A stretch of DNA of 64,000 bases from Jiulongibacter sediminis (GTDB lineage Bacteria; Bacteroidota; Bacteroidia; Cytophagales; Spirosomataceae), in the NCBI RefSeq assembly GCF_001306455.1, contig NZ_LGTQ01000013.1, positions 248,001 to 312,000 on the forward strand. Direction: 5' to 3'. Positions 31,276-39,074 of this stretch are shown in pieces. The notes below the pieces were generated by a model that worked only from the letters and a program-made list of their open reading frames with translations, had not been told where the DNA came from and made no database searches. Both the position numbers and the translations under genes were made by a program. Numbering within the stretch: the first letter of the stretch is position 1; each line of letters opens with the position of its first letter.

Positions 31276-32850
31276 TCAGGCCTTACCTGAGATAGACCCT
31301 CTGGAATCTTCGGTCTCACCGTTATTTGCCGAAACAGAATTATTGAAGCTCACTGTAACCTGATCCCCTTCAAAAGTACAGGTCAGTGTATCGCCGTGTA
31401 TGGCTTCAATAAATTTACGGTTGATCTGCAAAGTTTTGTCATCAATCCAGGTAGCGGTAGAAGCAATAAGCGAAGGTACATGAATACGGCCCTGGAGAGG
31501 GAAGTTATTTTCTGTAAACTCGTCATTGACAAGCCAGTTTTCTACACCAAACCGAAGAGTGTTTTCACCATCCTCCGTTTCAATCTTCAACTCGCCCTGA
31601 TCGGCGGCAATATCAAAAGTGAGTGCTTTAACTCCGAAATCATTTTCAGTAAGCCCGAAGCGTTTCTGATTGATTTCAGCTGCCAGTTCAGAGGTTTTAC
31701 GCACTGCCGGCACCGGAAGGCTTAGTTTTTCGCAAGCTTCTTTTAGATTATTTGTTGCGGCTTCATTCTCTGGCAAAGGATCCTGATGAACACCCGGTAG
31801 AATATGATCCCACATGATTTGCATGGATTTGCCCATATCAAAAGTTTCAGAATTAACCGCAAGCACCATGTCGTATTGAGGAATCATGATACAATATTGA
31901 CCGAAGGCTCCATCACCCCTGAAAAAACCAGGCTCTGGTTTGCATCGCCAGAATTGATAGCCGTAACCTTGTCCCCAATCGCTGTCATTATCCTGTGAGT
32001 CAGTATGTTTTCGGGTGGCTTCTTCTACCCATTCTTCTGAGAGTAATTGTTCGCCCTTCCAGTTTCCTTTTTGAACATAGAGCTGACCGAACTTGGCAAT
32101 ATCGTTGGTCGTAACTCTCAATCCATAACCCGCAGTGTTTAATCCCTGAGGGGATTTTTCCCAATCGTAATTCGTGATTTCTAACTTGTCAAAAAGCCTA
32201 GGCTTTAGATATTCTTCCAGCGTTTGACCTGTCTTTTTATGTAAAATAGCTCCGAGTATGTAGGTACCCCCTGTGTTATAGAGAAAGTGACTGCCTGGCT
32301 CATGTAATACAGGATGAGCCAGAAAAGACTGCACCCAAGGCTGGTCAGGGTTTTCCCGTATCGGGCCCATGGTGTCGGTTTCGTGGCCCGTATTCATGGT
32401 CAGGAGATGCTTAATCTTCATTGTGTTAAGGTTCTCCGAAATTTCCTCAGGTAAATCATCCGGGAAAAAAGAGATGACCTGATCTTCTACCGTAATGAGT
32501 CCTTCAGCTACCGCAAAACCAATGGCGGAGCTGGTGAAACTCTTACTCAAAGAGTATAAAGTATGTTTCAAGCCTTCTTTGAAGGGTTTCCAGTAACCTT
32601 CAGACAAAACTTTGCCGTTTCTCAAAATCATAAAACTATGCCACTCCAGTCCGCTTGTGTCGGCGGCCTTTACAAAATCCAGTATGGCCTGAGAATCTAC
32701 ACCTTGTGATTCAGGACTTACAGGGTCAAATACAAAAGGGCCATTGGCCGCCGATTCGCCTGATTGGCATTGAGTTAAGAAGGGCAAAGCCGCCAGTCCA
32801 AGGGAGCCAAGTCCGGCCTGTTTTAAGAAAATTCTTCTGGTTGAGTTCAT
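31276..32850 (-). CDS. exported serine hydrolase (beta-lactamase class C / CubicO-like)
   Basis: A 524-residue exported enzyme. The N-terminus has a twin-arginine type signal (RRIFLKQAGLGSLGL) followed by FLTQC, an imperfect lipobox. The beta-lactamase/CubicO domain (about residues 50-385) has the nucleophile motif SLSK at 100-103 (Ser100, Lys103), the Tyr motif as YNTGG near 187 and GVRVTTNDIAKFGQLYV near 242-258. The last 120 residues form a beta-rich extension (ALTFDIAADQGELKIETED), as in some 6-aminohexanoate-dimer-hydrolase-like enzymes. Substrate unknown: peptides, esters or amides are possible. Next upstream gene on this strand is a lipoprotein, 140 bases away. Confidence 0.9.
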   Translation of the reverse strand: MNSTRRIFLKQAGLGSLGLAALPFLTQCQSGESAANGPFVFDPVSPESQGVDSQAILDFVKAADTSGLEWHSFMILRNGKVLSEGYWKPFKEGLKHTLYSLSKSFTSSAIGFAVAEGLITVEDQVISFFPDDLPEEISENLNTMKIKHLLTMNTGHETDTMGPIRENPDQPWVQSFLAHPVLHEPGSHFLYNTGGTYILGAILHKKTGQTLEEYLKPRLFDKLEITNYDWEKSPQGLNTAGYGLRVTTNDIAKFGQLYVQKGNWKGEQLLSEEWVEEATRKHTDSQDNDSDWGQGYGYQFWRCKPEPGFFRGDGAFGQYCIMIPQYDMVLAVNSETFDMGKSMQIMWDHILPGVHQDPLPENEAATNNLKEACEKLSLPVPAVRKTSELAAEINQKRFGLTENDFGVKALTFDIAADQGELKIETEDGENTLRFGVENWLVNDEFTENNFPLQGRIHVPSLIASTATWIDDKTLQINRKFIEAIHGDTLTCTFEGDQVTVSFNNSVSANNGETEDSRGSISGKA

Positions 32851-32990
32851 TTGTTAGGGTTTTTAAAGAAGTTGAGTCTGATCAACGATTCAAATTTGCT
32901 ATTGAAGTTAACTATTCTGTTACTGACCAGAACCTAAAGTCCATCAACAGGAGAAATGTGTAGCCGATGTCTTGAATCCGGGAGCTTACA

Positions 32991-33965
32991 CTAAAATTGG
33001 TTGCATCGGTTGGGTGAAATGGTTGCTGTCGTGTTTTTCTGCTGACCAAATTGCAATACTCTGAAATACTTTGCAGGTATTTTCTTTAAAGAAACCAGAC
33101 TTTGCTCTCCCCAGAATTCACCATATGGATTTTCAGCATAGGAGTTTGCATTAACTGCGTAAAGCTGAAGGCCACCTCCATCGTCAGCACAGTACATTCC
33201 ATAGTCTTGCATGGCTTTGGCGATCGTTTTTTCGTAGTTGTTCAGATTTAAACTGTCGAGGTCTAAATCGGGACTGAGCTGAACCAAGGCTCCCTCAGGG
33301 ATGGCTTCTCTGCCACTAGTGGTCCCATCACTTTCTGTAGCCGGCCAAACCGGTCCACCTGATTTTGTGTGATTAAAGCTAAAAACTAAAGCGTGTTTAA
33401 TCTCATTATTTTTTAACTCCTCCGGCCAAATTATGCCTTGCAACAGAGCGAAGCCTGATCCTCTGGCAGAGAGTCCTGAGGAATAAATCCCATCTGATTC
33501 AATGGGTAGTGCGTTTGCCCATGCAGCCTTCCATCCACTTTTGGTTTTTTGAGCCTTCCAAAAGTCGTAAACGCAGCCTTTTTCTTTATCAATAATGGAA
33601 AGGTGGCCATCGGACGCCGGGTCGGGTTTAGCAAAAGCAGGAATGCTGACCCCCTTAATTTCTTCAACAGGTGCCCATCCGGCTTTTAACGGGATATCGA
33701 AAGTTTGGTCTGCTGAAGTAGAATAGAATACCGGTACCGTCCATTCTTTGACACTCAAGACAAAAGACTTTTGAGACTCTTTTACAAGAGAATTTACCAT
33801 CTTATCAGAGTCTGGATGGATTTGAGGGTTGTCTTTGATTTTTTGAAGGAAAGGCGATTCAGGAAAGAGACCTTCAAATTTTGGTGTTTCTCCAATATTA
33901 TATTCAGGGATCTCTGCCGGAGAGCACGAAAGTAATAAGGTAGCCAAAATGAGCAGTCTCAACAT
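32991..33965 (-). CDS. lipoprotein of unknown function
   Basis: A 324-residue lipoprotein (MLRLLILATLLLSC, Cys14). I do not recognise a named family with certainty. The sequence has features of a secreted all-beta domain: SFVLSVKEWTVPVFYSTSAD near residue 70-89, DGHLSIIDKEKGCVYDFWKA near 122-141, and SSGLSARGSGFALLQGIIWP near 166-185 (the ARGSGF.LL.G.I.P motif with an acidic HALVFSFNHT after it recurs in secreted proteins of several phyla). A disulfide is possible between Cys134 and the Cys in MYCADDGGG. It may act on or bind carbohydrate, but I see no catalytic motif. Its 3' side is 140 bases upstream of the serine hydrolase start. Confidence 0.65.
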   Translation of the reverse strand: MLRLLILATLLLSCSPAEIPEYNIGETPKFEGLFPESPFLQKIKDNPQIHPDSDKMVNSLVKESQKSFVLSVKEWTVPVFYSTSADQTFDIPLKAGWAPVEEIKGVSIPAFAKPDPASDGHLSIIDKEKGCVYDFWKAQKTKSGWKAAWANALPIESDGIYSSGLSARGSGFALLQGIIWPEELKNNEIKHALVFSFNHTKSGGPVWPATESDGTTSGREAIPEGALVQLSPDLDLDSLNLNNYEKTIAKAMQDYGMYCADDGGGLQLYAVNANSYAENPYGEFWGEQSLVSLKKIPAKYFRVLQFGQQKNTTATISPNRCNQF

Positions 33966-34007
33966 GACTGCAAAACGTTTTAAGATTTGTTTTTCGTATA
34001 GAATGAA

Positions 34008-34039
34008 AAAAGTCCAATACGGAGAAGTATTGGACTTTT
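34008..34039 (-). terminator. terminator after the beta-propeller gene
   Basis: Perfect 13-bp stem AAAAGTCCAATAC / GTATTGGACTTTT with a 6-base loop; minus-strand T-rich tail follows (TTTTTTCATTC). It is 88 bases after the beta-propeller stop, beyond the glyS-like remnant. Confidence 0.85.
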
Positions 34040-34056
34040 GATTGGTAATTCAATAG

Positions 34057-34122
34057 CTATATCGCCTTCAGAATTCTTTCAAGAGCAATTTTTTTCAATT
34101 CGGTAGCAGGAAAATGCTCCTG
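34057..34122 (-). pseudogene. degenerate copy of the glyS 3' end
   Basis: Read on the minus strand, 22 codons end in a TAG stop (34057-34059): QEHFPATELKKIALERILKAI. The glyS C-terminus is QERVPIAELKDRIGKEVAVE then RILEAI. The DNA agrees too: from 34061 and from 36112, 29 of the first 35 bases are identical (both begin atcgcct and share agaattctttcaa), then a 12-base deletion shifts the match. It starts 5 bases past the beta-propeller stop codon and is followed by its own terminator, as is glyS. So two genes (34127-36014) lie between glyS and a copy of its tail. Confidence 0.7.
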
Positions 34123-34126
34123 ACTT

Positions 34127-35005
34127 TTATTTGATGGTATATGCTGTAATTCTGTTTTCAAAAAACGTAGGAACTACAAGTAGGTTTTTGCTTTCAATGA
34201 TGTCTATATCTGCCGCATTGATTCCTGCATCTTTAGTGTCTAAAACTTTAGTTTTCGTCCAGTCAGAGGCTAAATGATAGATTTCGCCACTCCAGTTCGA
34301 GACAAAATAACCATCCTTATACTTCTCCACGCCATCGCCGCCGCCTATACTGTCTGCTACCATTTGTAGGTCTTCTCCCTCCAGTGTAAAGACTTTGCCT
34401 GAAGTAAAGAGTTTTCTATCGCCATCAATAAAAACTCCGTTAAGTCGGCCTAGTTCGTCATTTTTAAATACTTCTGTGATTTCATCGCCTTTGGCCATAA
34501 ACAGTGTAGCTGTTTCTGTGTCTGTCATGTAGAGAGTTCCATCGCTGTCCACATCGGCATCATTGAGAAATTGAGCTCCTAAAATAAGAGTTTTTGATAA
34601 AACCTCACCTGAGTTTAGGTCAATAGTTACCAGTTTATCAATATCGGTCACGTATAGTTTACCATCATAAATTGCCATTCCCTTTGGGGCATCTAAACCA
34701 GTCACCCATGGGTTGGCAAGGATCTCTCCTGACGGTCCCACTTTGGCGATATAGCCATCGCCATCATGTGCTCCCGGAGGCATTCCTGCAATGCATGAGA
34801 CATAAAAAACATCATTTGAAGCGTCGTATATTACTGATTCAGGAGTTACGAGTGTAGTGTCCGTTTGCCAGGCCATTTGAAGTGAAGGAGTTGCCGAAGT
34901 TGAAATTTGACTCTCAGCCGATTTTTCGTCTTCAGACTCTGAGTTGGTGACACAACTGTTGAAAATAAGAGAAGTGAAAAGGAGAAGGTAAAGGGATTTT
35001 GACAT
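34127..35005 (-). CDS. beta-propeller lipoprotein (SMP-30/gluconolactonase-like)
   Basis: A 292-residue lipoprotein (SLIFNSC, Cys18). After a short acidic linker the rest is a six-bladed beta-propeller of SMP-30/NHL type: TPESVIYDASNDVFYVSCIA near 52-71, LDAPKGMAIYDGKLYVTDID near 104-123, FLNDADVDSDGTLYMTDTE near 150-168, GRLNGVFIDGDRKLFTSG near 186-203 and GINAADIDIIESKNLLVVPT near 258-277. The asparagine/aspartate in each blade and ND/DG motifs fit Ca-dependent lactonase-like proteins, but no active-site pair is certain. It is flanked on its 3' side by the degenerate glyS tail and followed by a terminator. Confidence 0.8.
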   Translation of the reverse strand: MSKSLYLLLFTSLIFNSCVTNSESEDEKSAESQISTSATPSLQMAWQTDTTLVTPESVIYDASNDVFYVSCIAGMPPGAHDGDGYIAKVGPSGEILANPWVTGLDAPKGMAIYDGKLYVTDIDKLVTIDLNSGEVLSKTLILGAQFLNDADVDSDGTLYMTDTETATLFMAKGDEITEVFKNDELGRLNGVFIDGDRKLFTSGKVFTLEGEDLQMVADSIGGGDGVEKYKDGYFVSNWSGEIYHLASDWTKTKVLDTKDAGINAADIDIIESKNLLVVPTFFENRITAYTIK

Positions 35006-35141
35006 GGTAAGTTTTTTAATAGTTTTATGAATTTATAGAATCCTGTTTTTTCGATAGAAGAGAATCCATGAAGACGTCATTTGTGTAGGCACAGTAGCTT
35101 ATATTGAAGTATGATTACAAGCTATAGCAACCGATTGCAAC

Positions 35142-36014
35142 CTAATTTAGAAGACTCTCGAGGTCAGTGTTTATTCGGGTGTGAATCTTGCAGCCGTCCA
35201 GCACAGCGTTCTCTACCAATAGTTTAGAATCAAGTTTAATCTGGATCTTACTTTCCGATTTATTGAAAAGCAGGTGACCGGCATGCTTTAGAAGTTTCTG
35301 GCCATCAAGATTTAGCAATACTTTAAAGACTTTTGAAGAATTAGCTGCTACAGTGACATTGGCGTTGCGTTTGCCATGAAGCACTTTTTTGCTGTCGTTA
35401 ATCTGTATACTATACTGTGGATTTTGTAGAATTATGGGATCATTATTGAAGTTAATGACTTTGATATAAAAGTACACTTCTCTTTTTGATTGATTCAAAA
35501 GGTGTTCAGTTTCAATCTTTTCCAATGAAACCACAGGTAGCTTAAATGTGGGTACCCGCCTGTGATATGTGTAGAAAATGGTATCAGGCAACAGAAATTC
35601 AGGAGAAGCTTTCAGGAGTCTGATATTAAAGAAGTAGTCGGTGCTGTCTTTTGATTTCGGGGTCAAATCTTTCGTCTGCTCCTTGATTTTCTTACTGTAA
35701 AGTCTCACCGGTACCGTAAAAGAGTTTCTTTTGAATGGAAGTAGAGTAACTGGTATTCTGTCTTTAGTTTCTGCTATTATTTCGTTATTGGCCTCTATGG
35801 AGAGCTGTAAGTCGTCGGCCTTAATTTTGACGGGGAAGGCATTTTTTAGGTTAACCTTAAGTTGTATGTCAGTGTGGTCTGTTTCGAGTTGATTGTATTG
35901 AAGAATAGATACATTGAGTCTTGGCTGACGTTTTAGGAAATAAAAAAAAGCAAAAACGACTGCCAGAAGCATTACTACGATGACCGAAATACAAATGCCT
36001 GCTTTGCGTTTCAT
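35142..36014 (-). CDS. LEA14-like (LEA type 2) membrane-anchored protein
   Basis: A 290-residue protein with one N-terminal membrane helix (about residues 8-27, VIVVMLLAVVFAFFYFL) and two LEA14/WHy-like beta-sandwiches in the rest: TDIQLKVNLKNAFPVKIKAD near 47-66 with LQLSIEANNEIIAE, and a second with SKREVYFYIKVINFNNDPII near 178-197, NANVTVAANSSKVFKVLLN. LEA14-type domains bind lipophilic ligands or help protect membranes; in bacteria their role is uncertain. The gene lies between glyS and the beta-propeller gene, with its own palindrome just upstream. LEA type 2 assignment is by pattern of the strands. Confidence 0.7.
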   Translation of the reverse strand: MKRKAGICISVIVVMLLAVVFAFFYFLKRQPRLNVSILQYNQLETDHTDIQLKVNLKNAFPVKIKADDLQLSIEANNEIIAETKDRIPVTLLPFKRNSFTVPVRLYSKKIKEQTKDLTPKSKDSTDYFFNIRLLKASPEFLLPDTIFYTYHRRVPTFKLPVVSLEKIETEHLLNQSKREVYFYIKVINFNNDPIILQNPQYSIQINDSKKVLHGKRNANVTVAANSSKVFKVLLNLDGQKLLKHAGHLLFNKSESKIQIKLDSKLLVENAVLDGCKIHTRINTDLESLLN

Positions 36015-36023
36015 CTTTAAATT

Positions 36024-36041
36024 TTTGAACAGTGGTTCAAA
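36024..36041. promoter_or_regulatory. 7-bp palindrome just upstream of the LEA14-like gene
   Basis: TTTGAAC-AGTG-GTTCAAA is a perfect inverted repeat 10 bases before the ATG at 36014. Candidate operator, or a small leader hairpin. Confidence 0.35.
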
Positions 36042-36057
36042 TAATCATTCCACAAAA

Positions 36058-36087
36058 AAAGGTCAACACATTTACGCATTGACCTTT
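36058..36087 (-). terminator. terminator after glyS
   Basis: Stem AAAGGTCAA / TTGACCTTT (9 bp, 12-base loop), followed on the minus strand by TTTT. It is 21 bases past the glyS stop codon. Confidence 0.85.
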
Positions 36088-36107
36088 CTTAGAAAATATC
36101 GGTTATC

Positions 36108-37592
36108 TTAAATCGCCTCGAGAATTCTTTCAACGGCAACTTCTTTTCCAATCCTATCTTTGAGTTCAGCAATAGGAACACGCTCCTGCTCCATGCTGTC
36201 CCGGTGACGAATAGTCACGCAATTGTCGTCTTTGGTTTCGTAATCAACGGCGATGCAGTAAGGTGTACCGATCAAATCCTGACGAGTGTAACGTTTCCCT
36301 ATGGCACCACTATCATCATAAACGGCTCTGAAATACGGTTTCAGCGAGTTTGTGATTTCCTCGGCGATTTCGGCCAAACCATCTTTTTTCACCAATGGCA
36401 GAACAGCCGCTTTGATAGGGGCCAAGGCCGGGTGAAGTTTAAGGTAAGTTCTTTCTTTTTGCTTATCGCCTTCACCTACCATTTCTTTAGTGAATGCGTT
36501 GCAGAAGGTGGCCAGGAATAAACGATCAGCACCGACCGATGTTTCCACCACAAAAGGAATATAGTTTCCAAAAGGTTTTCCTGTTTCAGGATTAACCTCA
36601 GGGTCGAAGTACTGTTGCTTTTTCTTCGAAAGCTCCTGATGATTTCTCAAATCAAAATCAGTACGCGAGTGAATTCCTTCAATCTCACGGAATCCAAACG
36701 GAAACTTGTACTCAATATCCACAGCCGCATTAGCATAGTGGGCCAGTTTTTCGTGGTCATGGTATTGAAGACTCTCAGTTGGTAAACCAATGGCTTTGTG
36801 GAAACTCAATCGGTTCTCTTTCCAGGTTTCGTACCATTCCATTTCTGAGCCGGGACGAACAAAAAATTGCATTTCCATCTGCTCAAATTCACGCATTCTG
36901 AAGGTGAATTGACGGGCGACGATCTCATTTCTGAAGGCCTTACCAATCTGTGCGATACCAAAAGGAATCTTCATTCTTCCGCTTTTTTGCACATTCAGGA
37001 AGTTTACGAAAATACCCTGAGCGGTTTCAGGTCTCAGGTAAATGGTATTTGAATCTTCAGCCACAGAACCTACCTGGGTAGAGAACATCAGGTTAAACTG
37101 ACGAACGTCTGTCCAGTTTGAAGTTCCGCTTACGGGGCAAACGATTCCCTCCTCAATAATCAGATTTTTAACGCCTTCAAGATCTTCGGCTCCAAGTAAT
37201 TGGCCCATTTTGTTCAATAGAGCCTGAGCTTCGTCTTTTTTGCCTTCGTTGGTCAAAACTTCGGCTTTGCCTTCCAAAAGCTGGTCGGCACGATAACGCT
37301 TTTTGCTGTCTTTATTATCGATCATTGGATCGTTAAATCCATCGACGTGACCGGAGGCCTTCCAGGTCAAAGGATGCATGAAAATGGCCGCGTCAATCCC
37401 AACGATATTATCGTTCAGCTGTGTCATGGCTTTCCACCATGCATTTTTGAGATTATTTTTCAGTTCCACGCCGTTTTGACCGTAGTCATAAACTGCCTGA
37501 AGACCGTCATAAATTTCTGAAGAAGGGAACACAAAGCCGTACTCTTTGGCGTGTGCTATAATATCCTGAAGTGTTGTGGCTGGTGCCGACAT
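36108..37592 (-). CDS. glyS: glycine--tRNA ligase
   Basis: A 494-residue class II glycyl-tRNA synthetase of the homodimeric (alpha-2) type used by eukaryotes, archaea and some bacteria, not the tetrameric alpha-beta type. It charges tRNA-Gly in the cytoplasm. Motif 1 to 3 region: TLQDIIAHAKEYGFVFPSSE at the N-terminus, FRNEIVARQFTFRMREFEQM near 220-239 (motif 2 with Arg), GIHSRTDFDLRNHQ near 312-325, and SVGADRLFLATFCNAF near 357-372 (motif 3 ends in G-x-DR). The anticodon-binding domain ends in AVERILEAI. Promoter at 37751-37784 gives a 150-base leader that contains a heptamer repeat and a 15-bp palindrome. A copy of its 3' end lies at 34057-34122. Confidence 0.96.
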   Translation of the reverse strand: MSAPATTLQDIIAHAKEYGFVFPSSEIYDGLQAVYDYGQNGVELKNNLKNAWWKAMTQLNDNIVGIDAAIFMHPLTWKASGHVDGFNDPMIDNKDSKKRYRADQLLEGKAEVLTNEGKKDEAQALLNKMGQLLGAEDLEGVKNLIIEEGIVCPVSGTSNWTDVRQFNLMFSTQVGSVAEDSNTIYLRPETAQGIFVNFLNVQKSGRMKIPFGIAQIGKAFRNEIVARQFTFRMREFEQMEMQFFVRPGSEMEWYETWKENRLSFHKAIGLPTESLQYHDHEKLAHYANAAVDIEYKFPFGFREIEGIHSRTDFDLRNHQELSKKKQQYFDPEVNPETGKPFGNYIPFVVETSVGADRLFLATFCNAFTKEMVGEGDKQKERTYLKLHPALAPIKAAVLPLVKKDGLAEIAEEITNSLKPYFRAVYDDSGAIGKRYTRQDLIGTPYCIAVDYETKDDNCVTIRHRDSMEQERVPIAELKDRIGKEVAVERILEAI

Positions 37593-37626
37593 GTTGTTTT
37601 ACTTTTCGTTTGGAAGAATAGTTTTT

Positions 37627-37731
37627 GAAAGACGGAAGAGGGAAGACGGAGGACGGGAGACTTTGAAGTTCAGGACAATTAAATTGTCTGTAAGAGGGAG
37701 TCTTTTGTCTTATGTCTTAAATCTTATGTCT
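37627..37731. repeat. heptanucleotide-periodic repeat in the glyS leader (15 units)
   Basis: Fifteen 7-base units in register: gaaagac, ggaagag, ggaagac, ggaggac, gggagac, then a drifted middle, then ggagtct, tttgtct, tatgtct, taaatct, tatgtct. It lies in the transcribed leader of glyS if the promoter call is right. A perfect palindrome GACAATT-A-AATTGTC is at 37674-37688. Confidence 0.7.
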
Positions 37732-37750
37732 TTTCATCAAAAACGAGGTG

Positions 37751-37784
37751 CAAAACTAAGGAAATGCTGTTAATTTCGGTCAAA
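37751..37784 (-). promoter_or_regulatory. promoter for glyS
   Basis: On the minus strand: TTTG (37784-37781), 22-base spacer, TAGTTTTG (37758-37751), a match to the Bacteroidota consensus. Predicted start near 37747, a leader of about 155 bases. Located in the gap between divergent glyS and the sulfurtransferase. Confidence 0.55.
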
Positions 37785-37796
37785 ATAGACTGAATA

Positions 37797-38645
37797 ATGA
37801 ACGAACTGAAATTGCCCGAAGGTCCGCTGGTTACTGTTGAATGGCTGAATGAATTTAAGAGTCACCCAAATGTCAAAATTGTGGAAGCCAAGATGAAACC
37901 AATCGGGGCTCCTGACGATTGGGAGAGTGGTTTTAAAATTCCGGGAGCGGTGATGATGGATATCAATGCTGATTTCAGTGTTTTGGATACCGATTTGCCG
38001 CATATGATGCCCGATGAAGCTTATTTCTCAAATGCTGCCCAAAACATTGGAATAGATAATGACTCAGTAATTGTGGTTTATGATCAGGTAGGGACTTATG
38101 GGAGTCCACGCGGTTGGTGGAGTTTCAGAGCCATGGGGCATTCACAGGTTTATGTCTTGAATGGAGGCTTCCCGGCCTGGCAGCAAGCGGGTTTTGAAAC
38201 AGAGAAGGCCGAATGGCCGGAAGTACCGAAAGGTGATTTTACAGCCCAAAAGAACAGCAAACTACTTTACGAGTCTGAAGATGTGGTTGGAGTATTGGGC
38301 AATGAGACGGTTCAGATTATGGATGCCCGTTCTCAAGGGCGTTTTGATGCTACCGCTCCTGAACCCAGAGCTGGTTTGAGAGGAGGTCATATTCCGGGTT
38401 CAGTGTGTTTACCCTGGCAAAAGGTACAAGACGGCCTTTATATGAAATCAAAAGAAGAACTAACCAGCCTTTTCAACGAATTCAATCTCGGTGATAAAAA
38501 ACTGGTGATGAGCTGTGGCTCTGGAGTAACAGCCTCCGTCATTGCTTTGGCTGCTGAAATCGCCGGCTACCCCAATGCAGCCGTTTACGACGGCAGCTGG
38601 GCTGAGTGGGGTATGCCGAATGAGAGGTGGCCGGTGGAGGTTTGA
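37797..38645 (+). CDS. sseA: 3-mercaptopyruvate sulfurtransferase
   Basis: A 282-residue cytoplasmic two-domain rhodanese enzyme that moves sulfur from 3-mercaptopyruvate to acceptors such as cyanide or thiols. The N-terminal inactive rhodanese unit covers about residues 12-140 (VYDQVGTYGSPRGWWSFRAM near 99-118 is typical); the catalytic unit covers about 160-280 with the active Cys240 in SCGSGVTASV. The loop CGSGVTA is the mercaptopyruvate-type signature (thiosulfate rhodaneses have CRKGVTA). A second hallmark is GHIPGSVCLPWQK near 197-209. Length is normal. Start at the ATG 37797; about 20 bases upstream TAATTTCG is a weak -7 match. Single gene, read away from glyS. Confidence 0.93.
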   Translation: MNELKLPEGPLVTVEWLNEFKSHPNVKIVEAKMKPIGAPDDWESGFKIPGAVMMDINADFSVLDTDLPHMMPDEAYFSNAAQNIGIDNDSVIVVYDQVGTYGSPRGWWSFRAMGHSQVYVLNGGFPAWQQAGFETEKAEWPEVPKGDFTAQKNSKLLYESEDVVGVLGNETVQIMDARSQGRFDATAPEPRAGLRGGHIPGSVCLPWQKVQDGLYMKSKEELTSLFNEFNLGDKKLVMSCGSGVTASVIALAAEIAGYPNAAVYDGSWAEWGMPNERWPVEV

Positions 38646-38682
38646 GGAAAAAGGTCCATCCAAATGAATTAACCGGCCTTCT

Positions 38683-38751
38683 TTATTTGCTTATTTCTAC
38701 TTCTTCATGAGCATCATTCCATCCTTTATTGAAAGCAGCGACATGGGCACC
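38683..38751 (-). pseudogene. possible remnant of a small protein gene
   Basis: On the minus strand 22 codons read GAHVAAFNKGWNDAHEEVEI then SK and a stop (38683-38685); upstream in the same frame are a TGA (38752-38754) and ILEVIWD. The composition is coding-like, but no start or full gene exists. The whole 38646-39074 gap (about 430 bases) otherwise shows no gene, RNA or repeat that I can support; it is AT-rich. Confidence 0.3.
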
Positions 38752-39074
38752 TCAATCCCAGATTACCTCCAGAATTAATAATCACAGTTCGCCATAAAAG
38801 AAAAATTTGACGCCTCTTTTAGTGCTTTTTCATGTGGTTTAAATTAAACACATCGAAAGAAGATGATAAAACTTACAGCCTTTTTACCAAAATCATGTAA
38901 GTTTCTTTAATGTATTACTTGGAGGAGAATCCTGATTTATAACTGGCTATGGCCTTTAGATACAGTTAAAATCAAAAATACATATGTCGGCTTGAAGATA
39001 GGTTTGAGTCCAGAGTTTTAACGACCTTTATTTAAGTTCGGATAAGTCTTTTGAGGCAAGCGTTGTCTAAATCT

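Noticed and set aside
38646-39074. Small RNA gene or riboswitch in the gap after sseA
   Set aside because: No clear stem-loop, promoter-terminator pair or conserved motif is visible; only a short gene remnant.
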